Assembly (NCBI GenBank): GCA_002894685.1
Contig: NCRC01000001.1
Span: forward strand, 124,001-188,000
DNA length: 64,000 bases
From: Salinivenus lutea
GTDB taxonomy: Bacteria > Bacteroidota > Rhodothermia > Rhodothermales > Salinibacteraceae
Direction: 5' to 3'
Positions 17,846-27,757 of the stretch are shown here, piece by piece. The stretch's first letter is position 1, and each line of letters starts with the position of its first letter. The notes beneath the pieces are model-generated. The model was given only the letters and a program-made list of their open reading frames with translations, ran no database searches and had not been told where the DNA came from. The position numbers were made by a program, and so were the translations under genes.

Positions 17846-19201
17846 GTCGACCCGAAACGTGGCGCCCTCCCCAACCGTGGTCTCCACGAGTTCCAACGAC
17901 CCGTCGTGGTACGTCTCCACCACCCGGCGCGCAAGGCTGAGTCCCAGTCCCCACCCGCGGGTTTTCGTGCTATAGCCCGGCCGAAACACGTTCTTCCGCT
18001 GACTGCGCTCAATGCCCGCCCCGGTGTCCTCCACCGTCACGTAGGCCCCTTTGTCGGTCCGCCCGCCCCTCACGCTGATTCGTCCCACGTCGTCCTCAAT
18101 CGCGTCGAGGGCATTCTTGAGGAGGTTCTCCAACACCCATGCGAATAGCTCTTCGTTGACCGACGCCTCCATCGGTCGATCCAGCTCCACCGTCAGCGAG
18201 ATGTCCTGCCCCCGCTGGGGAATGCGCCGGCGGATGTACTCGACCGTCTCCTCCACGATTGGGGCGAGGTCCTGCCGCTCACGCTTGGGCTGCGACCCGA
18301 TGTCGGAAAAGCGGTCGGCCACGCGCTGAAGCCGCTCCACGTCGTTCTCAATCTCGTCGATAATCTCCTCTTGTTGCGCCGCCTCCCCGTCGGCGGACCG
18401 CAGCATCTGCACCCAGCCCATGAGGCTCGAAAGGGGCGTGCCCAGCTGATGCGCCGCCTCTCGGGCCATCCCCATCCACAAGTTGCTTTGCTCGCTGCGC
18501 CGCACGTACGAGAAGCCGAAGTACCCAACCACCACGAACAGGCCCACAAAGAGCAGCTGAACCCACGGGTAGATCCGCAGCTCCGTCACGAGGGCCGACT
18601 CGTCGTAGTAGACGTACTGCGTAAGCTGCTCGGACCGCCCCGGAAGGTCGATCTGGATCGGGATGGGCTCAAAGGTGGACGCCATTTCGCTTTGCCGTTC
18701 GCGCAGGCGCTCGACGGCCTCGGCGGAGTCGGCGGACGACAACCCCCCCAGCGACTCCGGGACGTCCACGTTCCGCCAAAAGAGGGGCTCGGTCCGGGAC
18801 GAATCCATAATGATCGCGGGGACCCCAAACGGATTCGGCTCCAGGATCTCGTCCAGGATAAAGTTGAGGGCCCCGGTAGGCGGCATCGTCTGTGCCCAGT
18901 CGACAGCCTCCCGGTAGCGTTGCACCTGCTCAGGAGGCAGAGCGGGCGACATGGGCGCCTGCTCCACCGACTGCAGATAGGTGTCCAGCCGCTGCAGGTC
19001 CGACCGATGCGGATTCGACGTTTGGCGCTGGGCCTGCACGACCTCGGCTTGCGCGTCGGCCCACAGTTCGATGACGCGCTGCTCGCGCTCGCGCAGGCGA
19101 TCGACGAGCCGCTGGGTGTAGAGCAAAGAGGCCAGGGCGATGCCCACCGCAAAGACGATGAGCCCGAGCTTCAGACGAACGGACCAGCGATACGCTTGCA
19201 T
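17834..19201 (-). CDS. Membrane sensor histidine kinase
   Basis: A 455-residue kinase. TM1 is about 11-28 and a periplasmic sensor domain covers about 29-210. TM2 is about 212-232. The H-box AREAAHQLGTPLSSLMGW has the phosphoacceptor His251, and the ATP-binding domain has the N-box ENLLKNALDAI, G1 DTGAGI and G2 GWGLGLSLARRV. It autophosphorylates and passes the phosphate to a response regulator. No regulator is adjacent, so it is an orphan. The sensory ligand is unknown. The chosen start removes a long Arg-rich leader that overlaps purA. Confidence 0.9.
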   Translation of the reverse strand: MQAYRWSVRLKLGLIVFAVGIALASLLYTQRLVDRLREREQRVIELWADAQAEVVQAQRQTSNPHRSDLQRLDTYLQSVEQAPMSPALPPEQVQRYREAVDWAQTMPPTGALNFILDEILEPNPFGVPAIIMDSSRTEPLFWRNVDVPESLGGLSSADSAEAVERLRERQSEMASTFEPIPIQIDLPGRSEQLTQYVYYDESALVTELRIYPWVQLLFVGLFVVVGYFGFSYVRRSEQSNLWMGMAREAAHQLGTPLSSLMGWVQMLRSADGEAAQQEEIIDEIENDVERLQRVADRFSDIGSQPKRERQDLAPIVEETVEYIRRRIPQRGQDISLTVELDRPMEASVNEELFAWVLENLLKNALDAIEDDVGRISVRGGRTDKGAYVTVEDTGAGIERSQRKNVFRPGYSTKTRGWGLGLSLARRVVETYHDGSLELVETTVGEGATFRVDLPD

Positions 19202-19298
19202 GGGGACACTGCGCAGTTCAGAAGGGGAGGCCGTCGTTCCCCCTCCACCGACCGGGCCATCCGGGCGTTCCGATCCGGCCCGGATCGAACTCCCGGCC

Positions 19299-20621
19299 CT
19301 AGGCCGTAGCGGCCGGCGCCACATCCTTAATAATCTGTCCCCGCCGCGGGCCGTTCGAGAGAAGCCCAATCTCTACCCCGATGTATTCGGCGATAAAGCG
19401 GAGGTAATCCTGGGCCTCCGTGGGGAGGTCGGCGAAGTGTCGGACCCCGGAAATGTCTTCGTCCCACCCATCGAGCGTTTCGTAGAGCGGCTCCACCCGT
19501 TCCAGGGTCTGCGCTTCGCTCGGAAAGCGGCGGGTCGTCTTGCCGTCGTACCGGTACTGCGTGCAGACCTTCAACTCGTCCATGCCGGACAGAACGTCCA
19601 GCTTGGTGACGGCAAGCTCGTTGAAGCCATTGATCATGCTCGTGTAGCGGAGCGCCACGAGGTCGAGCCATCCGCAGCGACGGGGACGCCCCGTCGTGGC
19701 CCCAAACTCCCCCCCCTTCTGGCGAAGCTCCTCCCCGGCCTCATTGTCGAGTTCGGTCGGGAAGGGCCCGTTCCCCACGCGGGTACAGTACGCCTTCGCA
19801 ATGCCGAGCACCCGCTCCACCTCGGTGGGCGGCACCCCAAGCCCCGTGCAGCACCCGCCCGCCGTGGGATGGCTGGAGGTCACAAACGGATAGCTGCCGA
19901 AGTCGACATCCAGGAGCGACCCCTGCGCGCCCTCGGCCAGCACGCGCTTGTCACGGTCGAGCGCCCGGCAGAGGTACTTGGAGGTGTCCGTGACGTACGA
20001 ATCAATTTTCTGGTCGAACTCCACGTACTCCTCCACGATGCGGTCCACGTCCAGCGCCTCCGCGTCGTAGACGTCACGGAGGATGGCGTTCTTCTCCTCA
20101 ATCGACCGGCGGAGCTTCTGCCGCAACACGTCCCGGTCGAGCAGGTCCACCACCCGAATGCCCGTCCGGGCAAACTTGTCGGTGTAGGCCGGCCCAATGC
20201 CCCGCCCCGTCGTCCCAATCTCGTCGTCGTCGCTGGCGGAGGCGCGCTCCTGCTCCTGCGCCGCCTCGACGGCCTTGTGGTAGGGCATGATGAGGTGGGC
20301 GTTGTGGGAAATCTTCAGCCGATTCTCCACATCCACCCCGAGGGCCTGAATCTTTTCGATCTCCTCCAGCACGGCTTTCGGGTCCAGCACCACCCCGTTC
20401 CCAATCACACAGGTCACGTTGTCGTGGAAGATGCCGCTGGGCACGAGGTGAAGCACAAACTCCTCCTCGGCCCCGGACTCGTCCTCCCACGCAATGGTGT
20501 GCCCCGCATTCGCCCCGCCCTGGTATCGGGCAACAATGTCGACGTCGGGGCTGAGGAGGTCGGTAATCTTCCCCTTTCCCTCATCGCCCCACTGGCTTCC
20601 AATGACGATTGATACCGGCAT
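19299..20621 (-). CDS. purA: Adenylosuccinate synthetase
   Basis: A 440-residue GTP-dependent ligase joining IMP and aspartate, the first step from IMP to AMP. Motifs are IGSQWGDEGKGKITDLL with the catalytic Asp, GGANAGHTI with the catalytic His, IGTTGRGIGPAY and the GATTGRPRRCGWLD loop. Residues 120-140 carry a short acidic insertion (ASASDDDE), in line with the acidic character of the window. The length is normal and the N-terminus is right at the start codon. It is separated by about 100 bp from the kinase downstream and by 119 bp from secF upstream. Confidence 0.96.
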   Translation of the reverse strand: MPVSIVIGSQWGDEGKGKITDLLSPDVDIVARYQGGANAGHTIAWEDESGAEEEFVLHLVPSGIFHDNVTCVIGNGVVLDPKAVLEEIEKIQALGVDVENRLKISHNAHLIMPYHKAVEAAQEQERASASDDDEIGTTGRGIGPAYTDKFARTGIRVVDLLDRDVLRQKLRRSIEEKNAILRDVYDAEALDVDRIVEEYVEFDQKIDSYVTDTSKYLCRALDRDKRVLAEGAQGSLLDVDFGSYPFVTSSHPTAGGCCTGLGVPPTEVERVLGIAKAYCTRVGNGPFPTELDNEAGEELRQKGGEFGATTGRPRRCGWLDLVALRYTSMINGFNELAVTKLDVLSGMDELKVCTQYRYDGKTTRRFPSEAQTLERVEPLYETLDGWDEDISGVRHFADLPTEAQDYLRFIAEYIGVEIGLLSNGPRRGQIIKDVAPAATA

Positions 20622-20740
20622 AGCACTCGGCGTAGTCTTGATAGAGAAAGATGTAGAACGGTTTTCACGGGGCCCCTACCGGCGCCGGATGGACCCGCGC
20701 CCCCCGAACGCATCCGGCAGGCCCCTCACTTTCCGCTCCC

Positions 20741-21652
20741 TTACGTGGTGGCCGTATCGAGCCGGCGATCGAGCTCCACGATCGTCGGCGACGCGACAAA
20801 GACCGAGGAGTAGGTTCCGATGATGACCCCGATGATCAGGGCAAAGGAGAACCCGCGGAGCACTTCGCCCCCGAAGAGGAAGAGAATTGTAACGACAATC
20901 AGCGTCGTGACGGACGTCACCACCGTACGGCTGAGCGTGGCGTTGATCGAGCGATTAACAACATCGGGGAAGTTCTCCGTTTTGAGCAGATTGACATACT
21001 CGCGCACCCGGTCGAACACAACCACCGTGTCATTGAGAGAATATCCCACAATGGTGAGGAACGCCGCAATGATGCTTTGGTCAATCTGGAGGGAAAAGGG
21101 CACCACCCCCGCCAGCAGGGAAAAGATGCCCAGGGTAATCGTAACGTCGTGGATAAGCGCGGCCACCGCCCCCATGCTGTATCGCCATTCGAATCGGACC
21201 AGGATATAGAGGAAGATGACCGCAAGGGCCCCAAACACCGCATAAATCGCCCCCTGTTTTAGGTCTTCGGCAAAGCGCGGGCCCACGATGTTCGTCTTCT
21301 CAATTCGCGGCTCGGCCTCCGGAAACTCCTGCTTCATGGTTGACAAGATGCGCTGCTGCACCTCGTTGATGTCCCCCGCGGCAGAGGCCCGAATCAGAAC
21401 CCCCGTGTCGCCGTAGCGCTTCACTTCGGGCTGTCCCCCCAGCGGTCCCGTGAGGGCCGACCGCAACTCGACCGTGGAGACGTCCTGCGTATTGCCCACC
21501 ACAAATTCCATCCCGCCCCGAAAGTCAATGCCCAGCGAGAGGCCCCGGACGAGCAGCGACGCAATACTGAGGGTCAGCAGAATCCCGGAAATGATGTACC
21601 CGATCCGGCGATTCGGAATGAGCGTGTAGTCAGCGTTCTCGAAAAGGCGCAT
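20741..21652 (-). CDS. secF: Protein translocase subunit SecF
   Basis: A 303-residue inner-membrane protein that works with SecD to pull exported proteins through SecYEG using the proton gradient. It has one TM near the N-terminus (about 17-36), a periplasmic P4-type domain starting GIDFRGGMEF, and five TM helices. The GYSLNDTVVVFDRVRE motif in TM4 and its loop is diagnostic. SecD is encoded 65 bp upstream on the same strand, so secDF is an operon of separate genes rather than the fused SecDF seen in many Bacteroidota. Confidence 0.95.
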   Translation of the reverse strand: MRLFENADYTLIPNRRIGYIISGILLTLSIASLLVRGLSLGIDFRGGMEFVVGNTQDVSTVELRSALTGPLGGQPEVKRYGDTGVLIRASAAGDINEVQQRILSTMKQEFPEAEPRIEKTNIVGPRFAEDLKQGAIYAVFGALAVIFLYILVRFEWRYSMGAVAALIHDVTITLGIFSLLAGVVPFSLQIDQSIIAAFLTIVGYSLNDTVVVFDRVREYVNLLKTENFPDVVNRSINATLSRTVVTSVTTLIVVTILFLFGGEVLRGFSFALIIGVIIGTYSSVFVASPTIVELDRRLDTATT

Positions 21653-21717
21653 AACAGTCCGTCGTTCGGTGAAATCGCATCACGATGCGCGCCGTAGAGG
21701 CGCAGGGGAGCACAGCA

Positions 21718-23712
21718 CTACCCGTAGCTCACTTCCATGCTTCGCTCCTCGACCATGTAGTCGAAGATGAGGCGGGTGACGATGATGGCCGTAAAGAGCG
21801 AAGAGAGGATCCCCGCCATAAGGGTAACCGCAAACCCCTGCACGGGCCCGACGCCGAAGGAGTACAGAATGACCCCCATGAAGAAGGTCGTAATGTTGGC
21901 GTCGAGGATGGCGCTCAGGGACTGCTCGTACCCTGCGTCGATGGCCGCCCGAAGCGTCTTGCCCGTGGCCTGCTCTTCACGCACGCGGTCGTAGATGAGC
22001 ACGTTCGCATCTACGGCCATACCGATGGTGAGCACAATGCCGGCAATCCCCGGCAGGGTGAGGGTGGCGTTGAACCCGGCCAGAATGCCGAGAATCAGAA
22101 TCACGTTGAGCAACAGGGCAATGTCCGCCACCACCCCCGCCGTGCGGTAGTACATGATCATGAAGAGCACGACGAGCAGAAGCCCGACGACGACCGAGAT
22201 AAAGCCGGCCCGGACGGACTCTTCTCCCAGGGTCGGCCCCACGGTCCGCTCCTCTACGATGTTGACTGGAGCGGGGAGTGCCCCCGACTTCAAGACCGTC
22301 ACGATGTCGGAGGCCTCCTGCCGGCTTTCAAGACCCTCGATCTGGGTCCGGCCACCCGGGATGCGCTCCTGAATGTTGGCGTAGGAGTAGACGATGCCGT
22401 CAAGAACAATGGTGACCGGTTCTCCGACGTTGGCCCCGGTAATCCGCGCCCACTGGCGCGCCCCGGTCGAGTTCATCGTGATCGACACCATTGGGGCATT
22501 CGTCTGCTGCCGAAACTGCACGCTGGCATCTGTCACCACGTCGCCCGTCATTTCCGGCTCGGCCCGAACGGCGAACAGGTTGAACGCCTCGCGGCCATCC
22601 TCGGTCGTCACGACCGGATTGGCGCCCCACATCAATTGCACCCCGGACGGGAGCAGATCCTGCACCTCGGGGCGGGAGAGAAGCTCCCGGACGGTCGAGG
22701 TGTCGCTCGCAAAAACGCGCCCGGCGATTGGGGTCTGCTGCCGGGGCATCGGCTGCATCGCGGCGAGAAGGGGATTCTGGGGGCCGGCTTGGCTCGCGTC
22801 CTCTCCGGGGCCCGTAAGGGACGTGCCCTGTTCGCCCTCCTGCTCATCCGTCGCAATGGCCGTTCCGTCCTCGGTCTCTCCGGTATCCGCTTCCGCCATC
22901 TGCGCGTCGGACGTATCGGCGGGCTGTGGCATCTCCTCGCCCGCGGCTTCTCCCGCCGCCGTGTCGGCGGCCGCAATCTGGGCCGAGTCCTCGGCACTCG
23001 GCTCGTAGTACTCAATGATCCGCTGCATCGCCCCCTGTAGCTGCTGCGGATCCCCCGTCAGGTGGAAGGTGAGCTGCGATGCGCTTTCCAGAAGATTGCG
23101 GACGCGCGAAGGGTCTTCCACGCCGGGAAGCTCCACCGCAATTCGCTGATCGCCTTTCGCCTGAATGGACGGCTCGGTGACCCCGTACCGGTCCACTCGA
23201 TTCCGAACGATCTCCATGGCGCGCTGAACCGCGTCGTCCACCTGCGCCTGCAGGTACTCCTCGACCGCCGAGTTGTCCGAGCGTCGGGTAATGTTGTCCG
23301 ACTCGCTCCGGAAGTAGCGCGACAGCCGCCCCTCCGGGTTCTGCGCCTCAAACTCCTGGAGGAAGGCATCCAGCACCGTCACGTCCGCCTCCTGTGCCTG
23401 CTGTCGGGCCGTGCGAAGGATGTTGTTGAACGATTCGTCCTTGTTTCTCGCCAGCTGATCCAACAGGGACGCCACCTGCACCTCCAGGGTCACGTGCATG
23501 CCCCCCTGCAGGTCGAGGCCCAGGTTCAGGGAGTTTTCCCTGATTCGCTCAAGCCGCTGCCGGTTGTTCTCCTGGTACTCCACCCGCTCGGCCTCCTCCA
23601 TCTGCCCCATCTGGTAGGAGACATACATGTTCTGCACCGAGGGGTAGAGGTAGTACCCACACAGCCCGACGAAAAATACTGTCAGAGCAATCCGAAAGCC
23701 GTTTCCTTGCAT
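21718..23712 (-). CDS. secD: Protein translocase subunit SecD, with an acidic low-complexity insertion
   Basis: A 664-residue partner of SecF. TM1 is near residues 6-24, the periplasmic P1 domain includes LNLGLDLQGGMHVTLEV and RVDRYGVTEPSIQ, and a six-TM block carries the motifs GMAVDANVLIYDRVREE and GFAVTLMAGILSSLFTA. Residues about 237-310 form an Ala/Glu/Asp/Thr/Gln-rich segment with no structure I recognise, inserted within the periplasmic region. That fits adaptation to high salt. The ATG at 23712 was chosen because the TM segment follows at once; an upstream in-frame ATG at 23781 lies in a non-conserved leader. Confidence 0.94.
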   Translation of the reverse strand: MQGNGFRIALTVFFVGLCGYYLYPSVQNMYVSYQMGQMEEAERVEYQENNRQRLERIRENSLNLGLDLQGGMHVTLEVQVASLLDQLARNKDESFNNILRTARQQAQEADVTVLDAFLQEFEAQNPEGRLSRYFRSESDNITRRSDNSAVEEYLQAQVDDAVQRAMEIVRNRVDRYGVTEPSIQAKGDQRIAVELPGVEDPSRVRNLLESASQLTFHLTGDPQQLQGAMQRIIEYYEPSAEDSAQIAAADTAAGEAAGEEMPQPADTSDAQMAEADTGETEDGTAIATDEQEGEQGTSLTGPGEDASQAGPQNPLLAAMQPMPRQQTPIAGRVFASDTSTVRELLSRPEVQDLLPSGVQLMWGANPVVTTEDGREAFNLFAVRAEPEMTGDVVTDASVQFRQQTNAPMVSITMNSTGARQWARITGANVGEPVTIVLDGIVYSYANIQERIPGGRTQIEGLESRQEASDIVTVLKSGALPAPVNIVEERTVGPTLGEESVRAGFISVVVGLLLVVLFMIMYYRTAGVVADIALLLNVILILGILAGFNATLTLPGIAGIVLTIGMAVDANVLIYDRVREEQATGKTLRAAIDAGYEQSLSAILDANITTFFMGVILYSFGVGPVQGFAVTLMAGILSSLFTAIIVTRLIFDYMVEERSMEVSYG

Positions 23713-24313
23713 CAGTCGTTGCTCGCTCGATTCATATACTGAGATCAGTCCCTCCGCACCGTACCGTCTCCCCATGGCCATCCGCCATATTCCACCTGCA
23801 CATCAGGGGATTCGCCAGCCCCGTCCCCAGGGGGCAACCAGACCAGCAGCGACGGGCCGCTACGGCGTAAGGGGCCGAGTCGCCGCGAGCATACGCGCCA
23901 GCCACCGGGTTCGCGGAAGCGACATCCGCGGGTCATTAAGGGGCGGAACGAGAGAGAGAAGGAGCGGTCGCGTTCCAACCTTCGAGGTTTGATCGTCGTA
24001 CTGACGACGGGCCCGTGACAAGGCCCCTCGCGCCGCACCGCGCACCAATACCATCACCCCAATCGTGAGGAGGGCCCGGAGGCCGTAGTATGGCTGAATG
24101 GGATGAACGATAAGCATCGGTGGGTGCACAAGCGAGCAGTTCGCTGACCGCGACGGAAATAACGTATTCGTGCGGATTGTTCCCCTCAACGACCCGCCCC
24201 CGAATTGGTGGGGCCTTCACTCCACCCTCGATCCCGATCCGCTCTCCTTCGGTCCCCTCACGCCCTCCGCACCGGTTCATTCGTCCCTCTCTCCCACTGC
24301 CCTTCCGACCACG
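23713..24313. other. Intergenic region between secD and the alpha/beta hydrolase
   Basis: About 600 bp between divergent genes. Apart from one short, poorly supported minus-strand frame (23860-24117) I see no convincing gene, RNA or repeat. The secD and hydrolase promoters should lie here. Confidence 0.5.
23860..24117 (-). CDS. Possible small membrane protein (hypothetical)
   Basis: An 85-codon frame starting MLIVHPIQPYYGLRALLTIG. One plausible membrane helix (about residues 11-27, ending VMVLVRG) is followed by a basic stretch (RGALSRARRQYDD) and an uninformative tail. The inside-positive pattern after the helix is what makes it worth listing. I recognise no family and composition does not settle whether it is coding. 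It could be chance frame in GC-rich spacer DNA. Confidence 0.25.
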   Translation of the reverse strand: MLIVHPIQPYYGLRALLTIGVMVLVRGAARGALSRARRQYDDQTSKVGTRPLLLSLVPPLNDPRMSLPRTRWLARMLAATRPLTP

Positions 24314-25144
24314 ATGTCTTCACCCTTCCTTGTGACCCACGACGGCCTCCGCCTCTTTACCCGACGCTGGTTGCCCGAGGGGCCCGCCCGGGCCGCCCTC
24401 GTGCTGATCCACGGGTACGGGGACCACTCCGGGCGCTACTCTCATGTCGCCGACACCGTTGCCCAGATCGGGGGGGCCACGTACGCGTTCGACCTTCGGG
24501 GCCACGGCCAGTCCGAGGGGCGGCGCGCGTACGTCGACTACTTCGAGCAGTACCTCGACGACCTGGGACAATTTATCGAATCCGTTCGGGGCGAATGCCC
24601 GGACCGCCCCCTCATTCTCTTCGGCCACAGCATGGGGGGCCTCATCGCCCTGAAATACGCCCTGGATCGGGACCCGGACCTGCACGGGCTGGTCCTTAGC
24701 TCCCCCGCCATTGAGGTCAACCCGGACCTCGCCCCGTTCCTCCGCCGTGTGTCCCACGTCATCGGACGGGTGGCGCCTACGCTCCCGACCGTGCGGTCGC
24801 CGGAGGGGGCCATCTCGCGCGATCCCGCGGTCGTGGCCGAGGCGGAGGCGGACCCCTTGAACTACCACGGCCGCATCCCCGCCCGGACCGGCGCCGAGCT
24901 CCTGCAGGCCGGCACATCCGTGCAGCACCGCCTCGATGCGGTCACAACCCCCTTCCTCGTCCTCCACGGCACGGCCGACGTGCTCACGAGCCCCGACTGG
25001 AGCCGTCGCCTGTACGACCGGGCCCCGGTGTCCGACAAAACCCTCAAGCTCTACGAGGGCCTGTACCACGAGACCTTCAATGAGCCCGAACGCGAGACTG
25101 TGCTGAACGACCTCCAGAAATGGGTCAAGGACCACATTCCCTGA
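24314..25144 (+). CDS. Alpha/beta hydrolase, monoacylglycerol-lipase type
   Basis: A 276-residue serine hydrolase. The oxyanion strand is LVLIHGYGDHSGRY, a DLRGHGQSEGRRAYVDYF motif typical of monoglyceride lipases follows, and the nucleophile elbow is GHSMGG (Ser near 107). The Asp is in VLHGTADVLTSP and the His in LYEGLYHETFNEPER. There is no signal peptide, so it is probably cytoplasmic or membrane-associated and cleaves a lipid ester. The ATG at 24314 precedes the first conserved strand; an earlier ATG at 24170 would add a Pro-rich leader without homology. Confidence 0.88.
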   Translation: MSSPFLVTHDGLRLFTRRWLPEGPARAALVLIHGYGDHSGRYSHVADTVAQIGGATYAFDLRGHGQSEGRRAYVDYFEQYLDDLGQFIESVRGECPDRPLILFGHSMGGLIALKYALDRDPDLHGLVLSSPAIEVNPDLAPFLRRVSHVIGRVAPTLPTVRSPEGAISRDPAVVAEAEADPLNYHGRIPARTGAELLQAGTSVQHRLDAVTTPFLVLHGTADVLTSPDWSRRLYDRAPVSDKTLKLYEGLYHETFNEPERETVLNDLQKWVKDHIP

Positions 25145-25261
25145 TCCCATGCTCCCCCGGACGGCGTTCTCGTCGTGCCAGCGGATTCGCCCGTCCGCGA
25201 CGAACCGCATGCCCGCCAGCCACGGGGGGCGGCTCCGTAGGCCGATGGGGCCGCCCAAAGA

Positions 25262-25999
25262 CTACTCGGAGACCAGTTCAAACGCCACCTGCACCTGTGC
25301 GGCGACCTCAATCTCTCCCGCGGCGTACGCGTCGGGTTCGCCTTGCGCATCCGCCTGGGAGGCCCGCGCAAACTCCATCTGTACGCGGGGCGAGGGCTGA
25401 TCGAAGGAAAAACTCTGTTCGTTAATCTCGCGGACCGGGCCCAGCCGGGCGTCGAGCGTCTCGGCCAGGAGCCGGGCCTTCTCGCGCGCATTGGTGGCGG
25501 CCCGACGAAGCGCCTCGTTCCACGTAGTGTTGCGGTCGCTTAGGCCGTAGTCAATGCCCTCCAACCGGTTGGCACCGCGCTGGAACACCTGGGCCACGAG
25601 ACGCGGCAGCAGCTCCAGACTGTCCACCTCCACGACCACCTGCCGGGTGGCCTCATAGCCCTTCTCCTCGTGGGTTTGGGTCTCGCGGTTGTACTCGCGG
25701 CGCGGGGCCAGTCGCAAGGTTTCCATGCGAAGGTCGGCCTCCGGCACCCCCAGCTCCCGGACGGCATTCATGGCCTTTTTGGCCGCCTCGGCGTTCTGGG
25801 CCCGTGCGACCTCCGGGCTGTCGGCGCGCGTGACGATGCCAAATCGCACGGTCGCCTGATCCGGGCTGGCGTTCACGGTGCCCTCTCCGCTCACGCGCAC
25901 CGTGCGGTGCGGGCCCTCCGTGTTCTGCGCCTGAACCGTCCCGACGAGAAGGAGGAGCCCCGAGCAAAGAAGCGCGAGGCGAAAGCAAGAGGCAGTCAT
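25262..25999 (-). CDS. SIMPL (DUF541) domain protein, exported
   Basis: A 245-residue protein with a signal peptide (LALLCSGLLLLVGTVQAQ) and a full SIMPL domain: VRVSGEGTVNASPDQATVRFGI, then NAEAAKKAMNAVRELGV, and the C-terminal ARLLAETLDARLGPV. The family forms periplasmic or outer-membrane-associated oligomers of uncertain role. The ATG at 25999 precedes the signal peptide directly. It converges with the hydrolase across a 117-bp spacer that holds a weak hairpin (7-bp arms at 25227-25233 and 25250-25256). Confidence 0.85.
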   Translation of the reverse strand: MTASCFRLALLCSGLLLLVGTVQAQNTEGPHRTVRVSGEGTVNASPDQATVRFGIVTRADSPEVARAQNAEAAKKAMNAVRELGVPEADLRMETLRLAPRREYNRETQTHEEKGYEATRQVVVEVDSLELLPRLVAQVFQRGANRLEGIDYGLSDRNTTWNEALRRAATNAREKARLLAETLDARLGPVREINEQSFSFDQPSPRVQMEFARASQADAQGEPDAYAAGEIEVAAQVQVAFELVSE

Positions 26000-26103
26000 G
26001 GGACGAAGGGATCTGTATGGAAGATATGCAAACGGGAGAACGGGTCTCGCCCCCTCGTTATTGCCGCCCTCCCGACACACGCGGCCCAGTGCGGGCGCCT
26101 GCG

Positions 26104-27651
26104 CTACGGGTGCAGGCGTGTCAGCGTGCGGGGGAAGGGAATGGTTTCGCGGACGTGCTCACGCCCCGTCAGCCACGAGATCGTCCGCTCCAAGCCCAGC
26201 CCGAAGCCACTGTGCGGCACGGACCCGAACTTCCGAAGGTCCAGGTACCAGTCGAAGACCTCTTCCGGCAGGTCGTGCGCCTCAATCTGGTCTTGCAAAA
26301 AGTCGAGATCGGTCGCCCGCTCGCCCCCGCCCACGATCTCCCCATATCCTTCGGGCGCCAGCACGTCCATGCCCATGGCGAGGCGGTCGTCGTCCGGGTC
26401 GCGCTTCATGTAGAAGGCCTTGATCTTCGCCGGGAAGCGGTGGACGAGGAGCGGGCGGTCGAAGTGCCAGGTGAGCAACGTCTCGTCACTGCCGCCAAAG
26501 TCACTGCCCCACTCGAAGGTCCGGGCCGACTCCTTCCAGTCCGGGAGGTTGCGGAGCGCCTCCTCAATCTCGTCTACGCGCTTGTTGATTTCGATCTCGC
26601 GGGCGTCAATCTCGCGCTTGACGTGCTTTTTGGCCTGCCCGCGCCGCTTCTGGTTCTCTTCTTTCTCTTCCAGCAGCTCGGCCTTCTCTTCGCGAAGGGC
26701 CGCCATGCGCTCGTCGATCATCTCGGCGGTCTCGTCGCTGCGCAGAATGTCGACCGCCTCGTCGTACGAGATGCGGGGGAACGGGGCCTGCACCCGCTCC
26801 AGGGCCGTCGTGTCGCGCCCCAGGGCCTCCAGCTCCTGCTCGCAATCAGCCAGCACGGCCTGCACGATGTAGCTCACGAAGTCCTCCGCGAGCTGCATGT
26901 TCATCTCCAGGTCGTAGAACGCCATCTCCGGCTCAATCATCCAGAACTCGGTGAGGTGCCGGCGGGTGTCCGACTTTTCGGCCCGGAACGTGGGGCCGAA
27001 CGTGTAGATCTTGCCGTAGGCCATGGCCATGGCCTCCCCGTGGAGCTGGCCGCTCTGGGTGAGGTAGGCCGTCTCGTCGTCGAAGTAATCAAGCTCAAAG
27101 AGCGTGGACGTCCCCTCCACGGCATTGCCCGTCAGGATCGGCGCGTCGGTCTGCAGGAAGCCCCGCTCCTGAAAGAACTCGTGGATCGCCGTCACCACCC
27201 GGTTCCGCACCCGCATCACGGCCCACTGGCTTTCGCTGCGAAGCCACAGGTGACGGTGCTGCATCAGAAAGTCGATGCCGTGCTCCTTGGGGGTGACGGG
27301 GTAGTCCCCGGACTCTCCAATACGCTCGATGGCGTCCACCTGGATCTCGTAGCCGCCGGGCGCCCGATCGTCGGCACTCACCGTGCCGGTGATTTCGAGG
27401 GCGGTTTCCTGCCGCGCATCGTCGGCCACGTCCCAGCTGTCCTCGTCCACCGCGTCCTGCGGCACGACGCACTGCACGAACCCCGACCCGTCGCGCAAAA
27501 TGAGGAACTTGATGCCCCCGGACCCGCGCTTGTTGTGGAGCCACCCCTTCAGGGTCACCGTTTCGTCCACGTGGTCGGAAAGGTTTTCGATGCGCGTGAA
27601 GTCCTCGATGGGACGGGTCGGCGTGGGGTCGGGGGTGTCGGACTCAGACAT
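26104..27651 (-). CDS. asnS: Asparaginyl-tRNA synthetase with an inserted coiled coil
   Basis: A 515-residue class IIb synthetase that charges tRNA-Asn. The N-terminal OB fold ([24 protein letters not shown]) is followed by motif 2 ([23 protein letters not shown], about 218-240) and motif 3 ([15 protein letters not shown], about 482-496). The ending is IPFPRTLTR. Bacterial AsnRS is usually about 435-470 residues; the excess is a highly charged segment at about 307-375, rich in Glu, Lys and Arg with heptad-like Leu/Ile, which I read as an inserted coiled-coil hairpin. The start at 27651 gives a short acidic, Pro/Thr-rich leader. GatB elsewhere in the window may serve another amidation, since AsnRS makes Asn-tRNA directly. 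Confidence 0.93.
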   Translation of the reverse strand: MSESDTPDPTPTRPIEDFTRIENLSDHVDETVTLKGWLHNKRGSGGIKFLILRDGSGFVQCVVPQDAVDEDSWDVADDARQETALEITGTVSADDRAPGGYEIQVDAIERIGESGDYPVTPKEHGIDFLMQHRHLWLRSESQWAVMRVRNRVVTAIHEFFQERGFLQTDAPILTGNAVEGTSTLFELDYFDDETAYLTQSGQLHGEAMAMAYGKIYTFGPTFRAEKSDTRRHLTEFWMIEPEMAFYDLEMNMQLAEDFVSYIVQAVLADCEQELEALGRDTTALERVQAPFPRISYDEAVDILRSDETAEMIDERMAALREEKAELLEEKEENQKRRGQAKKHVKREIDAREIEINKRVDEIEEALRNLPDWKESARTFEWGSDFGGSDETLLTWHFDRPLLVHRFPAKIKAFYMKRDPDDDRLAMGMDVLAPEGYGEIVGGGERATDLDFLQDQIEAHDLPEEVFDWYLDLRKFGSVPHSGFGLGLERTISWLTGREHVRETIPFPRTLTRLHP

Positions 27652-27757
27652 GCAGGACGGGGAAATGGGACGAGAGTGAACGAGAAGGTTCTGGCGAATC
27701 GATACACTGTCAGGATGATACCAGTCCGGAAAGTGAGGTTCCACTCGCCGTCCGACG

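Noticed and set aside
25145-25261. Short minus-strand coding-like stretch (around MRFVADGRIRWHDE) between hydrolase and SIMPL gene
   Set aside because: It has no usable stop or start arrangement and continues antisense into the hydrolase. The hairpin in the same gap is weak, with a 16-nt loop and no T-run.
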